The notes below the pieces were generated by a model. It worked only from the letters and a program-made list of their open reading frames with translations, searched no databases and was not told the DNA's origin. From Actinomadura mexicana (GTDB taxonomy: Bacteria > Actinomycetota > Actinomycetes > Streptosporangiales > Streptosporangiaceae): DNA of 64,000 bases. The DNA lies in assembly GCF_900188105.1 (NCBI RefSeq), contig NZ_FZNP01000001.1:248001-312000 (forward strand), read 5' to 3'. This document shows positions 21,698 to 29,869 of the stretch, piece by piece (the stretch's first letter is position 1; the number at the start of each line of letters is the position of its first letter). Made by a program: the position numbers and the translations under genes.

Positions 21698-21745
21698 TCG
21701 GACTTCTCATCCGACGGTCGCGGGTTCGAATCCTGCCGGGCGCGC
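21698..21745 (+). repeat. Attachment-type repeat, copy B (tRNA-Arg 3' end)
   Basis: It is identical to 12126-12173 except one base (C at 21708 for A at 12136). It retains the anticodon stem, T-arm and acceptor strand, but no 5' half of the tRNA, as expected for attR. Its right flank is unrelated to that of copies A and C. Confidence 0.8.
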
Positions 21746-21805
21746 CATCACCACCAGCACGAACATCGTTCCCCGGACGAGCCAGCTCGGACGTGTGGGG
21801 CCGGA

Positions 21806-22117
21806 CTAGGGCCGACCTGGGCCCCGGACACTTCTGCGCACACCGGAGAGAGTCCTGCACGTCGGGGCCCGCAGCGGTTCTGTTCGACCCGACCAGGTGT
21901 TGTGGTTGGTCGCTGCGGTGCCGATGCCGATCTTTCCCGTCGCGGCTGCGACCGCGCCTGCCACCACCCCAGCGTCCTTGACGTTGATCCGCTCGGACAG
22001 GAACATCGCGCCGATGCCGAGCCGTTCGGCCTGCTGTGCCTCCGCCACGACGTCGAGCGGACTCGCGATACGGCCCGCCAGCCCGTAGTACCCGATCTCG
22101 AACAGCGCCGCCGTCAT
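21806..22117 (-). pseudogene. LLM-class (F420-type) oxidoreductase, truncated to its N-terminus
   Basis: The first 74 residues match a luciferase-like flavin/F420 oxidoreductase: F-E-I-G-Y-Y-G-L, then A-E-R-L-G-I-G-A-M-F-L-S-E-R and I-G-I-G-T-A-A-T-N-H-N-T. The homology stops at about 21896 and the frame runs on with unrelated sequence to a stop at 21806. The family is normally about 300-350 residues. The ATG overlaps the upstream SDR stop (ATGA), so it was the third gene of that operon. Truncation lies about 150 bases from attachment repeat B. Confidence 0.8.
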
Positions 22118-22941
22118 GCCGATCCCCTCCGCGCCTGGGCGCGCTGTCTGTCGATGAACCGCGTGGTCGTTTTATTGACGAACGTCGGCGAGAGCCGGCC
22201 GACGCGCCACGCGAGCCGCGCACGGCGCGGCTCCACGACCATTGCCTCGTTCGCCTCGACGGCCGCCAGGACCCGCCGGGCGAGCACGCCCGCATCGAGC
22301 GGACGCTTGATCCCCTGCCCGTCGAGGTAGAAGTCGCGACCGCGGTAGGGGCCGATCTCGCCCTTGTCGAGGATCGGGGTGTCCACGGCCGCAGGGCAGA
22401 CAACGGTGACGCCGACACCGTGCGCGGCGGCCTCGGTCCGCAGCGCGAGGGACAGCCCGACGACGGCATGCTTGGTGGCGACGTACGACGTCATCAGGCC
22501 CGCGGCCATGAGACCGCCCATCGAGGCCGTGTTGACGATGTGCCCGCCGCGCTGGCGGACCATCTGCGGATACGCCGCGTGCACACCATGCACGACGCCG
22601 CGGATGTTGACGTCGATGATCGAGTTCCACTGGTCCAGCGTCAGGTTCTCCGTGTCGCCGAAATAGGTGATGCCCGCGTTGTTGAACATCAGGTCGATCC
22701 GTCCGTGTGCCTCCACGACCTCGTCGACGACCTGCTGCACCTGGGCCGCTCGCGTCACGTCGACGGCCGCTGCACGTGCCGATCCCGGTCCGGCGAGGCC
22801 GAAGACGGTCTTGTCCGCGGCGCCCAGGTCGAGGTCCGTGCACACCACGTCGGCGCCTGCGCCGACAAGTGCCGCGGTGAGGGAGGCTCCGATGCCCGAG
22901 CCGCCGCCTGTGACGATCGCGGATCTGCTCGCGAGGCTCAT
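22114..22941 (-). CDS. Short-chain dehydrogenase/reductase (SDR)
   Basis: This 275-residue classical SDR has T-G-G-G-S-G-I-G at 11-18, N-N-A-G, an S-Y-V-A-T-K-H catalytic Tyr/Lys motif and a C-terminal extension rich in Arg. It should interconvert an alcohol and a ketone using NAD(P). It overlaps the start of the preceding SDR operon member and the following LLM remnant by ATGA. The facing operon encodes a flavin monooxygenase, so its product ketone may be that enzyme's substrate (inference). Confidence 0.9.
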   Translation of the reverse strand: MSLASRSAIVTGGGSGIGASLTAALVGAGADVVCTDLDLGAADKTVFGLAGPGSARAAAVDVTRAAQVQQVVDEVVEAHGRIDLMFNNAGITYFGDTENLTLDQWNSIIDVNIRGVVHGVHAAYPQMVRQRGGHIVNTASMGGLMAAGLMTSYVATKHAVVGLSLALRTEAAAHGVGVTVVCPAAVDTPILDKGEIGPYRGRDFYLDGQGIKRPLDAGVLARRVLAAVEANEAMVVEPRRARLAWRVGRLSPTFVNKTTTRFIDRQRAQARRGSA

Positions 22942-23675
22942 GCGAACGCCTTCTCCACGAGTCCGGCGAGATCCGGGTAGCGCATCAGGTGGGCACCGCC
23001 GTTGATGTCAAGGGTCTCGCCGGTGATCCACGCCGCGTCGTCCGACAGCAGGTAGCGCACGGATGCGGCGATCTCCTCCGGGCTTCCCGGTCGGCCGAGC
23101 GGCGTGTTGGCGACGTACTCGTCCTCGACCCCGGGTACGTCCATCGCCGGCGCCGTCAGCGGCGTGACGACCAGTCCGGGCGCCACTGCGTTGACGCGCA
23201 CGCGGCGCGGCGCGAGTTCGAGCGCAGCGACCTCCGTGAGCGCCACGAGGCCGGCCTTCGCGGCGCAGTAGGCAGCCAGGCCGGTGCCGGGCCGGCGGGC
23301 GTTGAGGGAGGTCAGCGATACCAGCGCACCTCCGTCGGCGACCCGGAGTCCGGCGTGCTTGAGCACGAGGAACGCGCCGGTGAGGCAGACGTCGACGATC
23401 CGGCGCCACTCCGCGGCGTCGTGGTCGACGACTCGCGAGAGCGTACTCGTGCCGGCACAGTTGACCACGCCGTGGAAGCGCCCGTGCTCGGCGACGACGC
23501 CCTCGAAGAGCGCCTCCACTCCTCCCTCGTCGGTCACGTCGACCTCGACGTCGGCGGCCGTGCCGGGGAGGTCGGCGACCACCACGATGTCGCCCTGCGA
23601 CCGCAGCAGCGCGGCCGTCGCCGCTCCGAGGCCGGACCCGCCCCCGACCACCACGACCGTGCGCTGCTCACTCAT
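22938..23675 (-). CDS. Short-chain dehydrogenase/reductase (SDR)
   Basis: The 245-residue protein has G-G-G-S-G-L-G at 11-17, N-C-A-G, A-Y-C-A-A-K as catalytic Tyr/Lys and a C-terminal I-N-G-G typical of FabG-like SDRs. I start it at ATG 23675 (M-S-E-Q-R-T); the ORF to 23747 would cover the operator region. It is the first gene of the minus-strand operon (SDR, SDR, LLM remnant), transcribed away from the monooxygenase operon. Confidence 0.9.
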   Translation of the reverse strand: MSEQRTVVVVGGGSGLGAATAALLRSQGDIVVVADLPGTAADVEVDVTDEGGVEALFEGVVAEHGRFHGVVNCAGTSTLSRVVDHDAAEWRRIVDVCLTGAFLVLKHAGLRVADGGALVSLTSLNARRPGTGLAAYCAAKAGLVALTEVAALELAPRRVRVNAVAPGLVVTPLTAPAMDVPGVEDEYVANTPLGRPGSPEEIAASVRYLLSDDAAWITGETLDINGGAHLMRYPDLAGLVEKAFA

Positions 23676-23706
23676 CCGCCACCATCCTGACGCTCGTCGG
23701 TATCTG

Positions 23707-23747
23707 TTGACACGTGTCAATTGCAGTCCTAACGTGACGGGCGTCAC
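23707..23747 (+). promoter_or_regulatory. Divergent promoter/operator of the catabolic cassette
   Basis: The 106-base gap between divergent starts contains a perfect 14-bp palindrome TTGACACGTGTCAA (23707-23720) and a second inverted repeat GTGAC-N4-GTCAC (23734-23747). On the plus strand TTGACA (23707-23712), a 17-base spacer and TAACGT (23730-23735) form a plausible promoter, so the palindrome covers the -35 box. The TetR regulator encoded in the operon (25128) is the obvious candidate binder. Confidence 0.65.
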
Positions 23748-23781
23748 ACCAGGTTGTCAAGCAGATGCCGAGGAGTAGCCG

Positions 23782-25131
23782 ATGAGTGGTCCGACGGTCG
23801 CCGTGATCGGTGCCGGCATCAGTGGGCTGACGATGAGCAAGATGCTGGAGGACTACGGGCTGGAGTACGCCACGTTCGAGTCCTCGGACCGCGTCGGCGG
23901 CAACTGGGCCTTCGGCAACCCCAACGGGCACAGCAGCGCCTACCGCTCGCTGCACATCGACACCTCGAAGCACCAGCTGTCCTTCAAGGACTTCCCGATG
24001 CCCGAGGAGTATCCCGACTTCCCGCACCACACCCAGATCAAGGACTACCTCGACAGCTACGCCGACGCGTTCGACATCCGGCGCCGGATCGAGTTCGAGA
24101 ACGGCGTCGTGCACGCCGAGCGGCACCCCGACGGCGGGTGGTCGCTGGAGACCGAGCGCACCGGCGTACGTCGCTTCGACGTGCTCCTGGTGGCCAACGG
24201 CCACCACTGGGACCCGCGCTTCGCCGACAAGCCGGGAGAGTTCACCGGCCTGACGATGCACTCGCACGCCTACATCGACCCGCGGACGCCGTACGACCTG
24301 ACAGGTAAGCGGATCCTGATCATCGGGCTGGGCAACAGCGCCGCCGACATCGCGGTCGAGCTCTCCAGCAAGACACTCGACAACGAGGTCGTCATCTCGA
24401 CGCGGTCCAGTGCGTGGATCGTGCCGAAGTACTTCGCCGGAACGCCGGCCGACAAGTACTACAGGACCTCCCCGCACATCCCGTTCGCGTGGCAGCGCAA
24501 GTTCGTGCAGATGATGCAGCCGCTGACCGCCGGCCGCCCGACCGACTACGGCCTGCCCGAGCCCAACCACAAGTTCTTCGAGGCGCATCCGACGCAGTCG
24601 GTCGAGCTGCCGCTGCGGCTCGGCTCCGGCGACCTGCGGGCCAAGGGCGACATCGAGCGCTGGGACGGTCCTACCGTGCACTTCGCCGACGGCACCGCCG
24701 AGGACTTCGACGTCGTCATCCACGCCACCGGCTACAACATCACCTTCCCGTTCTTCGACCCCGACTTCCTCAGCGCGCCCGAGAACCGCATCCGCCTCTA
24801 CAAGCGGATCTTCAAGCCGGGCATGGACGACGTCGCGTTCATCGGGTTCGCCCAGGCGACGCCGACACTGTTCCCGTTCGTCGAGTGCCAGACCCGGCTG
24901 GTCGCGGCCTGGCTCGTCGGCCGCTACGCGCCGCCGCCGGTCGCCGAGATGGAGCGGGTGATCGACGAGGACCAGCAGAAGTACACCGCCCACATGGTGC
25001 AGCGGCCGCGGCACACCCAGCAGCTCGACCACTTCCTCTACGAGCACGACCTGCGCACCCGCGAGATCCCCGCGGGCATGGAGCGAGCTGCGCGGCAGCG
25101 GGCGCGGCAGCCCGTGGAGGCGCGCGGGTGA
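23782..25131 (+). CDS. Flavin-containing monooxygenase (FMO/Baeyer-Villiger type)
   Basis: The 449-residue protein has the FAD Rossmann motif G-A-G-I-S-G at 10-15, the R-V-G-G-N-W segment, a second NADPH-binding motif G-L-G-N-S-A near 181 and the Y-I-D-P/H region after P-G-E-F-T-G that corresponds to the FMO fingerprint, followed by H-A-T-G-Y. It should insert oxygen into a ketone or oxidise a heteroatom. With a hydrolase and a CoA ligase behind it and SDRs opposite, Baeyer-Villiger oxidation of a ketone is most likely (inference). It is the first gene of a four-gene operon. Confidence 0.9.
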   Translation: MSGPTVAVIGAGISGLTMSKMLEDYGLEYATFESSDRVGGNWAFGNPNGHSSAYRSLHIDTSKHQLSFKDFPMPEEYPDFPHHTQIKDYLDSYADAFDIRRRIEFENGVVHAERHPDGGWSLETERTGVRRFDVLLVANGHHWDPRFADKPGEFTGLTMHSHAYIDPRTPYDLTGKRILIIGLGNSAADIAVELSSKTLDNEVVISTRSSAWIVPKYFAGTPADKYYRTSPHIPFAWQRKFVQMMQPLTAGRPTDYGLPEPNHKFFEAHPTQSVELPLRLGSGDLRAKGDIERWDGPTVHFADGTAEDFDVVIHATGYNITFPFFDPDFLSAPENRIRLYKRIFKPGMDDVAFIGFAQATPTLFPFVECQTRLVAAWLVGRYAPPPVAEMERVIDEDQQKYTAHMVQRPRHTQQLDHFLYEHDLRTREIPAGMERAARQRARQPVEARG

Positions 25132-25757
25132 GCGAGGAGCGCACCTGGGCGCGGCTGGTCGACCGCCGCAGTGTCAACCGCGGCGACCAGCGCCGCTCGG
25201 CCCTGCTCCAGGCCCTCGACGACCTGCTGCGCGAGCAGACCCTCGACCAGGTCAACGTCGCGGAGATCTCGCGGCGGGCCGGCGTCACCCGCTCCGCGTT
25301 CTACTTCTACTTCGAGAGCAAGGCCACCGCGGTGCTCGCCCTGATGGCCGACCTGTACGACGCCGCGTCGGGCGCGACCGACCTGCTGGTCAAGGCGGAG
25401 GGTGATCCCGGCGAGCGGATCCGGCAGGTCCTCGACTCGCTCTTCGACTCCGTCGACGCCTCGCCGCACACCTACCGGGCCCTGCTCGAAGCGAGGGCCG
25501 CGAACCCACAGGTCCGGGAGGGCTGGGACGCGGGCCGCGCCGAGTTCGCGGGCATGGTCGCGGAGATGATCGAGCGGGAGCGGGCTGCCGGGCACGCGAC
25601 CGACGGTCCGGACGCGGCGGGTCTGGCCGCCGTACTCCTCGACCTGAACGACCACGCCCTCGAGCGCCATGCGCTCTGCGGTGAGCCGCCGCGCGAGCAG
25701 CACGTCGAGGCGCTCACGCACATCTGGATGACCAGCATCTACGGAGGCATCGCGTGA
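25128..25757 (+). CDS. TetR-family regulator of the catabolic cassette
   Basis: The 209-residue protein has a helix-turn-helix with I-S-R-R-A-G-V-T-R-S-A-F-Y-F-Y-F and a longer than usual N-terminus. The GTG start at 25128 overlaps the monooxygenase stop by GTGA, and its stop overlaps the next start the same way. It resembles the EthR-type branch that controls FMO genes (by the A-F-Y-F-Y-F motif and context). It probably represses the divergent promoter at 23707 until a substrate-derived ligand binds. Confidence 0.88.
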   Translation: MSEERTWARLVDRRSVNRGDQRRSALLQALDDLLREQTLDQVNVAEISRRAGVTRSAFYFYFESKATAVLALMADLYDAASGATDLLVKAEGDPGERIRQVLDSLFDSVDASPHTYRALLEARAANPQVREGWDAGRAEFAGMVAEMIERERAAGHATDGPDAAGLAAVLLDLNDHALERHALCGEPPREQHVEALTHIWMTSIYGGIA

Positions 25758-26692
25758 CCACCTTCGACTTCACCTCGGCCGGTGTGCGCTGCGCCGCCAC
25801 GCATCACGCCGGCGCGGACGGTGCGCCCGTCATGGTGCTCGGCCACGGCCTCGGCGGCACCCAGGACTCCGGCCTCCAGCCGTTCGCCGAGGCGTTCGCG
25901 GCGGCGGGCTTCCACGCCGTCACCTTCGACTACCGCGGCTTCGGCGCGAGCGACGCGGGCTACGGTGGTCCGCGCCAGTGCGTGTCCGTCGCCGACCAGG
26001 TCGCCGACTGGCACGCCGCCGTCGAGGCAGCGAAGCGCCTTCCGGGCGTCGACGCCGAACGGGTCGTGCTCTGGGGCATCTCGCTCGCGGGCGGCCACGT
26101 CGTCTCCGTCGCCGCCGCGCGTGACGACGTCGCGGCGGTCGTCTCCGCGGTGCCGCTCGTCGACGGGCTCGCCGCCGCGCGGCTCGCCGCGAAGCACCAT
26201 CGCCCGGCCCAGCTGCTCGCCTCCACCGGCCGCGGCATCGCTTCGGCCCTACGACGAAAGGCCGGCCGCGCGCCGACGATGATCCCGGTCGTGGCTCGTC
26301 CCGGGGAGCTCGGCGCGCTGACCCTGCCCGGCGCCTACGAGGACTACCTCGCGCTCGCGGGCCCGACCTGGCGCAACGAGATCGCCGCCGACGTCGTGAT
26401 GGAGCTCAGCGGCCGGACGCCCGCCAAGGACGCGAAGTCGCTGCGGGTCCCGTGGCTGGTGCAGATCTGCGACTTCGACAGGAGCGCGCCGCCGTACGCC
26501 GCGGCGAAGGCGGCCTTCGCCGGTCGCGCCGAGGTGCGGCACTACCCCGGCGACCACTTCGACCTCTTCGCCGGCAAGCCCTTCCACGAGGCCGCCACCC
26601 GCCACGTCGTGGCGTTCCTGAGCCGCCACCTGGCGGTTCCCTCCGCCGCCACCTCGCCCACCGCGACCGCATCGGAGCCGTCCCGTGTCTGA
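25754..26692 (+). CDS. Alpha/beta hydrolase (esterase or lactonase)
   Basis: The 312-residue protein has the oxyanion L-G-H-G-L-G-G, the F-D-Y-R-G-F-G segment, nucleophile elbow W-G-I-S-L-A-G-G and a C-terminal P-G-D-H-F-D histidine. It fits X-Pro dipeptidyl/dienelactone-like hydrolases. GTG 25754 overlaps the TetR stop. It would open the ester or lactone made by the monooxygenase (inference from gene order). Confidence 0.85.
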   Translation: MTTFDFTSAGVRCAATHHAGADGAPVMVLGHGLGGTQDSGLQPFAEAFAAAGFHAVTFDYRGFGASDAGYGGPRQCVSVADQVADWHAAVEAAKRLPGVDAERVVLWGISLAGGHVVSVAAARDDVAAVVSAVPLVDGLAAARLAAKHHRPAQLLASTGRGIASALRRKAGRAPTMIPVVARPGELGALTLPGAYEDYLALAGPTWRNEIAADVVMELSGRTPAKDAKSLRVPWLVQICDFDRSAPPYAAAKAAFAGRAEVRHYPGDHFDLFAGKPFHEAATRHVVAFLSRHLAVPSAATSPTATASEPSRV

Positions 26693-28265
26693 CACCGTCC
26701 AGGCCCTCCTCCTCCAGCATGCCGAACGGGACACGCCCGGTCTGAAGTACGGCGACCAGGTGTGGAGCTGGCGCGGCTACCTCGGCGCGAGCGCCGCCCG
26801 TGCGCACGTGCTGCACGCGATGGCCGACCCGGGCCGGCCGGTCCACGTCGGCGTGCTGATGGAGAACAGCCCCGAGATGGCGATGGCGATCGCGGCGGGT
26901 GCGCTCGGCGGGCACGTGACCGTCGGCATCAACACCATCCGGCGCGGCGAGAGTCTCGCGGCCGACGTACGCCGGGCCGACTGCCAGATCCTGCTGACCG
27001 ATCATCAGCACCTGGCCCTGCTCGGCGGGCTCGACCTCGGCGGCGCGACGGTGGTCGACACCGACGACGTCGACTGGCCCAAGCGGGTGGCCGACGCACC
27101 GCGTGGAACCGCCGGGTTCCCGACAGTCGACGCGATGGACACCTTCATGCTGATCTTCACCTCCGGCACCAGCGGGGAGCCGAAGGCCGTGCGGGTCGCC
27201 AACTTCATGGCGGTGATGTCGGGGGCGACGCTCGCCGAAAAGTTCGACCTGACGACCGAGGACATCGTCTATTCCTCGATGCCCATGTTCCACAGCAACG
27301 CCATCCTCGCCGGATACGCCGTGCACGCCCACGCCGGTGCCGCTCTGGCGCCGGCCAGGTTCAGCGCAAGCCGGTTCCTCAGCGACCTGCGCCACTATGG
27401 CGCGACCTACCTCAACTACGTCGGCAAGCCGCTCGCCTACCTGCTCGCGACGCCGGAACAGCCCGACGACCGGGACAACCCACTACGTGTCGCGTTCGGC
27501 AACGAGGCGAGCGACCGCGACATCGAGGAGTTCGCCCGTCGCTTCGACTGCACCGTGTGGGACGGCTTCGGCTCCACCGAGACCGCGGTCATCATCACCC
27601 GCACTGACGACACGCCGGCCGGCTCCATCGGGCAGCCGTTCGACGGCGTCGCCGTCTACGACCGCGACACCCGCACCGAGTGCCCGCGCGCCGTCTTCGA
27701 CGACCTGGGCCGGGTGACCAACCTGGACGAGGCGGTCGGCGAGCTGGTCAACACCACCGGGGCCGGGTTCTTCGCCGGCTACTACAACGACGAACAGGCG
27801 ACCTCCGAGCGGCTCGACGGGGGCATGTACTGGTCCGGCGATCTCGCCTATCGGGACGAAGCAGGCTTCATATACCTGGCGGGTCGCACCGACGACTGGC
27901 TGCGCGTCGACGGCGAGAACCTCGCGGCGGCGCCGATCGAGCGGGTGCTGCTGCGCAACGACGCGATCAGCCAGGCCGCGGTGTACGGCGTACCGGACGC
28001 CGACGCCCCGGGCGACCAGCTCATGTGCGCGCTGGTGCTGCGCGACGGCGCGACCCTCACGCCCGTCGATCTCCAGAAGTTCCTGAATGCCCAGCCGGAC
28101 CTGTCGCCGAAGGCATGGCCGAAGTTCGTCCGGATCGCCACCGACCTGCCGAGTACGGCGACGAACAAGGTTCTCAAGCGCGAGCTCCGGGCTCAGGGCA
28201 CCGAGACCACGGACACGCTGTTCGCGCGGAGCGAGCGGGACCACGTCTACCGCCCTGAGCCCTAG
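26685..28265 (+). CDS. AMP-forming acyl-CoA synthetase (FadD-like)
   Basis: The 526-residue protein has the ATP/AMP motif T-S-G-T-S-G-E-P-K near residue 158, G-F-G-S-T-E and the hinge-region W-S-G-D-L-A-Y and G-R-T-D-D-W, and a C-terminal lysine in T-A-T-N-K-V-L-K. It activates a carboxylic acid as its CoA thioester. GTG 26685 overlaps the hydrolase by 8 bases. As last operon gene it would feed the acid into beta-oxidation. Confidence 0.9.
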   Translation: MSDTVQALLLQHAERDTPGLKYGDQVWSWRGYLGASAARAHVLHAMADPGRPVHVGVLMENSPEMAMAIAAGALGGHVTVGINTIRRGESLAADVRRADCQILLTDHQHLALLGGLDLGGATVVDTDDVDWPKRVADAPRGTAGFPTVDAMDTFMLIFTSGTSGEPKAVRVANFMAVMSGATLAEKFDLTTEDIVYSSMPMFHSNAILAGYAVHAHAGAALAPARFSASRFLSDLRHYGATYLNYVGKPLAYLLATPEQPDDRDNPLRVAFGNEASDRDIEEFARRFDCTVWDGFGSTETAVIITRTDDTPAGSIGQPFDGVAVYDRDTRTECPRAVFDDLGRVTNLDEAVGELVNTTGAGFFAGYYNDEQATSERLDGGMYWSGDLAYRDEAGFIYLAGRTDDWLRVDGENLAAAPIERVLLRNDAISQAAVYGVPDADAPGDQLMCALVLRDGATLTPVDLQKFLNAQPDLSPKAWPKFVRIATDLPSTATNKVLKRELRAQGTETTDTLFARSERDHVYRPEP

Positions 28266-28309
28266 TGCAGCGTGTCTAACGACCTCAGTTCCGATGAGCT
28301 TCGGCCACG

Positions 28310-28513
28310 TCACTCCCAACACCCCCATGCGCGCTCGCCCGTCTGGAGACCGGCACGAGCGATCGTCACCGGCACTGCCTTGATCGCTGCCGCGAGCACG
28401 TGGCGGTCATCGGGATCCTGCGGGTCGAGAGCGTCAACCAAGGACTCGTAGCCCTTCACGAGGCAGTCGCGGACCGCCCGATTCATCAGTTCGGGTGTCA
28501 GGCCAGCCTCTAC
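28310..28513 (-). pseudogene. PIN-domain toxin remnant
   Basis: An open frame not longer than 68 residues reads L-T-P-E-L-M-N-R-A-V-R-D, G-Y-E-S-L-V-D-A-L and D-P-D-D-R-H-V-L-A-A-A-I-K-A, the conserved core of a VapC/PIN-type family. The expected N-terminal acidic cluster and the final I-V-T-F-N are missing. The usual start is lost, so it is a fragment. Confidence 0.6.
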
Positions 28514-28549
28514 AGATCGAGGTCAGGCCGGTTCGCCGCAGATTGGCGC

Positions 28550-28738
28550 TGCACGGGCAGCTCAGCGCTCGCCGCCGTGCACGACCCCGCCTCCCGCACC
28601 TACTACAACTGCTGCAGAGCCCGCGGGGAGCCCCAACCACAGGCCCTACTCCGCCTCGCCCGGCACCGCATCAGCGTGCTGTTCGCGAAGCTCCGCGACA
28701 ACACCCTCTACGAACCCAGAACCCCACGCCTCACTTGA
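28550..28738 (+). pseudogene. IS110-family transposase, C-terminal fragment
   Basis: The frame ends with A-A-V-H-D-P-A-S-R-T-Y-Y, then A-L-L-R-L-A-R-H-R-I and V-L-F-A-K-L-R-D-N-T-L-Y-E-P, close to the end of IS110-type (DEDD) transposases. The catalytic parts are absent. Confidence 0.65.
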
Positions 28739-29012
28739 AGGAAAAGATAGAAGCACCCCCCGCGGCTGGCCGGGACAGGGAGAACCGCTCCTCAACGATA
28801 AGAAGCCTGGTCGAGCCCGTTCCCATGTTCTGTGTGCCCTGCAGGGGCTAACCTCCGCAACACTGGATCATGTTCGCTCGTTGTTTGCTCGTATGTCGCG
28901 AAACGCGCTAGCAGCAGGCGGCACAGAGCCGCATCGCAGGTTCCGGAATTTGCGCCTAATAGGATGGAGTGACAGACGCGACACTCGCAATGATCGATAA
29001 ACAGCACTTACA

Positions 29013-29146
29013 TCGGGCTTCTAATCCGACGGTCGCGAATTCCAATCATACCGGACGCGCAACAGCCTGACCTGCGGTCTTACCAATGCTAAGATTTCAA
29101 ATAATATCCCTTTCGTCCCCGTGTCCGCTCGCTGTTCGCTCGGATG
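29013..29146 (+). repeat. Attachment-type repeat, copy C (decayed tRNA-Arg 3' end plus flank)
   Basis: It aligns over its full length with 12126-12260, both in the tRNA part (29013-29060; T-arm damaged, so not a functional tRNA) and in about 85 bases beyond the tRNA, including the paired CGCTCG motif (29122-29142). A third isolated copy of the paired motif is at 28871-28901. A shared flank beyond the tRNA suggests the left end of an older, related element. Confidence 0.7.
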
Positions 29147-29405
29147 CCGGGGCCTTGCGCAACGCGGCCCGCAGCTGGGGAACGCGCAGCAGCAGCGCGA
29201 CGATCTCCTCGACGTAGCGCCAGGCGGTGGCCACCAGCACCCCGAAACCCGCAGCGGTATCGGCAAACGTCTCACCCTTGCGCAGGTGCACCAGCACCAG
29301 CACCAGCACCAGCACCAGCAGAGCCTGCTGGCCGGGGTTCAGCCGCCGCCACTGACACCTGATCCGCCCGGCGACGGCGACGATCCCGCCACGTAGTTCA
29401 GCGTC
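29145..29405 (-). pseudogene. IS5-family transposase, N-terminal fragment with repeat expansion
   Basis: On the minus strand the frame reads L-N-P-G-Q-Q-A-L-L, then a run of L-V dipeptides, then H-L-R-K-G-E-T-F-A and A-A-G-F-G-V, A-T-A-W-R-Y-V. This is the helix-turn-helix N-terminus of IS5-like transposases. The L-V run comes from five or so CACCAG/CCAGCA repeats at 29288-29321; relatives normally have one L-V-L-V. The fragment stops where repeat C begins. Confidence 0.65.
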
Positions 29406-29869
29406 GGACGTGACAAATTCACAGCGGCACGGTAGAAAGCATGCAAAAGCTCCTGGTGAGACGGTGTGATTGTGGTCACCAATCCGTCTACCGGAGGCTT
29501 CTCTGCATCTGCGGGCGATCCGTCAACTCGCGATCGTGCTGTGGTCACCCCATCCCGCCCCAGGATGAGAAAAGGTTAATCCGTAGATACTGCATTGGCG
29601 ATCCGGCCAGTGACCTCGATAGACTGAGGAACTATTCTGCGAAATTCCCAGTGCTCGACGAACGCTTCCCCGCGGGGCTAATACCGGGCGACAGCGGTGA
29701 AGTTGGCTCTCATGTCCCTCTCGCGCGACGATGGGCAGGGAACCGAGTCGCGGGCGCGGCGCGCCGTGATACGTGTTTGAAGTGACTGCGGTGGCGGGCC
29801 TGTCTTTGGTGGCGAGCGTGGATCAGGATGCGCTGGTGGAGTACCGGGGGTCGGGCGGTGCGTGAGCTG
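29406..29869. other. Region without a convincing gene
   Basis: Lower GC than the rest of the window and no supported ORF. It is probably decayed island sequence. Confidence 0.5.

Larger units (their letters stand above)
12126..21745. mobile_element. Putative integrated element (9.6 kb) in tRNA-Arg, degenerate
   Basis: The segment is bounded by the tRNA 3' end (12126-12173) and its 48-bp direct repeat (21698-21745). Inside are a serine-recombinase C-terminal fragment (14902-15168), an IS3 transposase fragment (20321-20503), conflict-system genes, a zwf homologue and a toxin-antitoxin pair. Base composition is visibly less extreme than in the flanking chromosome. No intact integrase remains, so the element is probably immobile. 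The alternative is that 21698 is a fragment moved by recombination and not a true attR. Confidence 0.6.
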
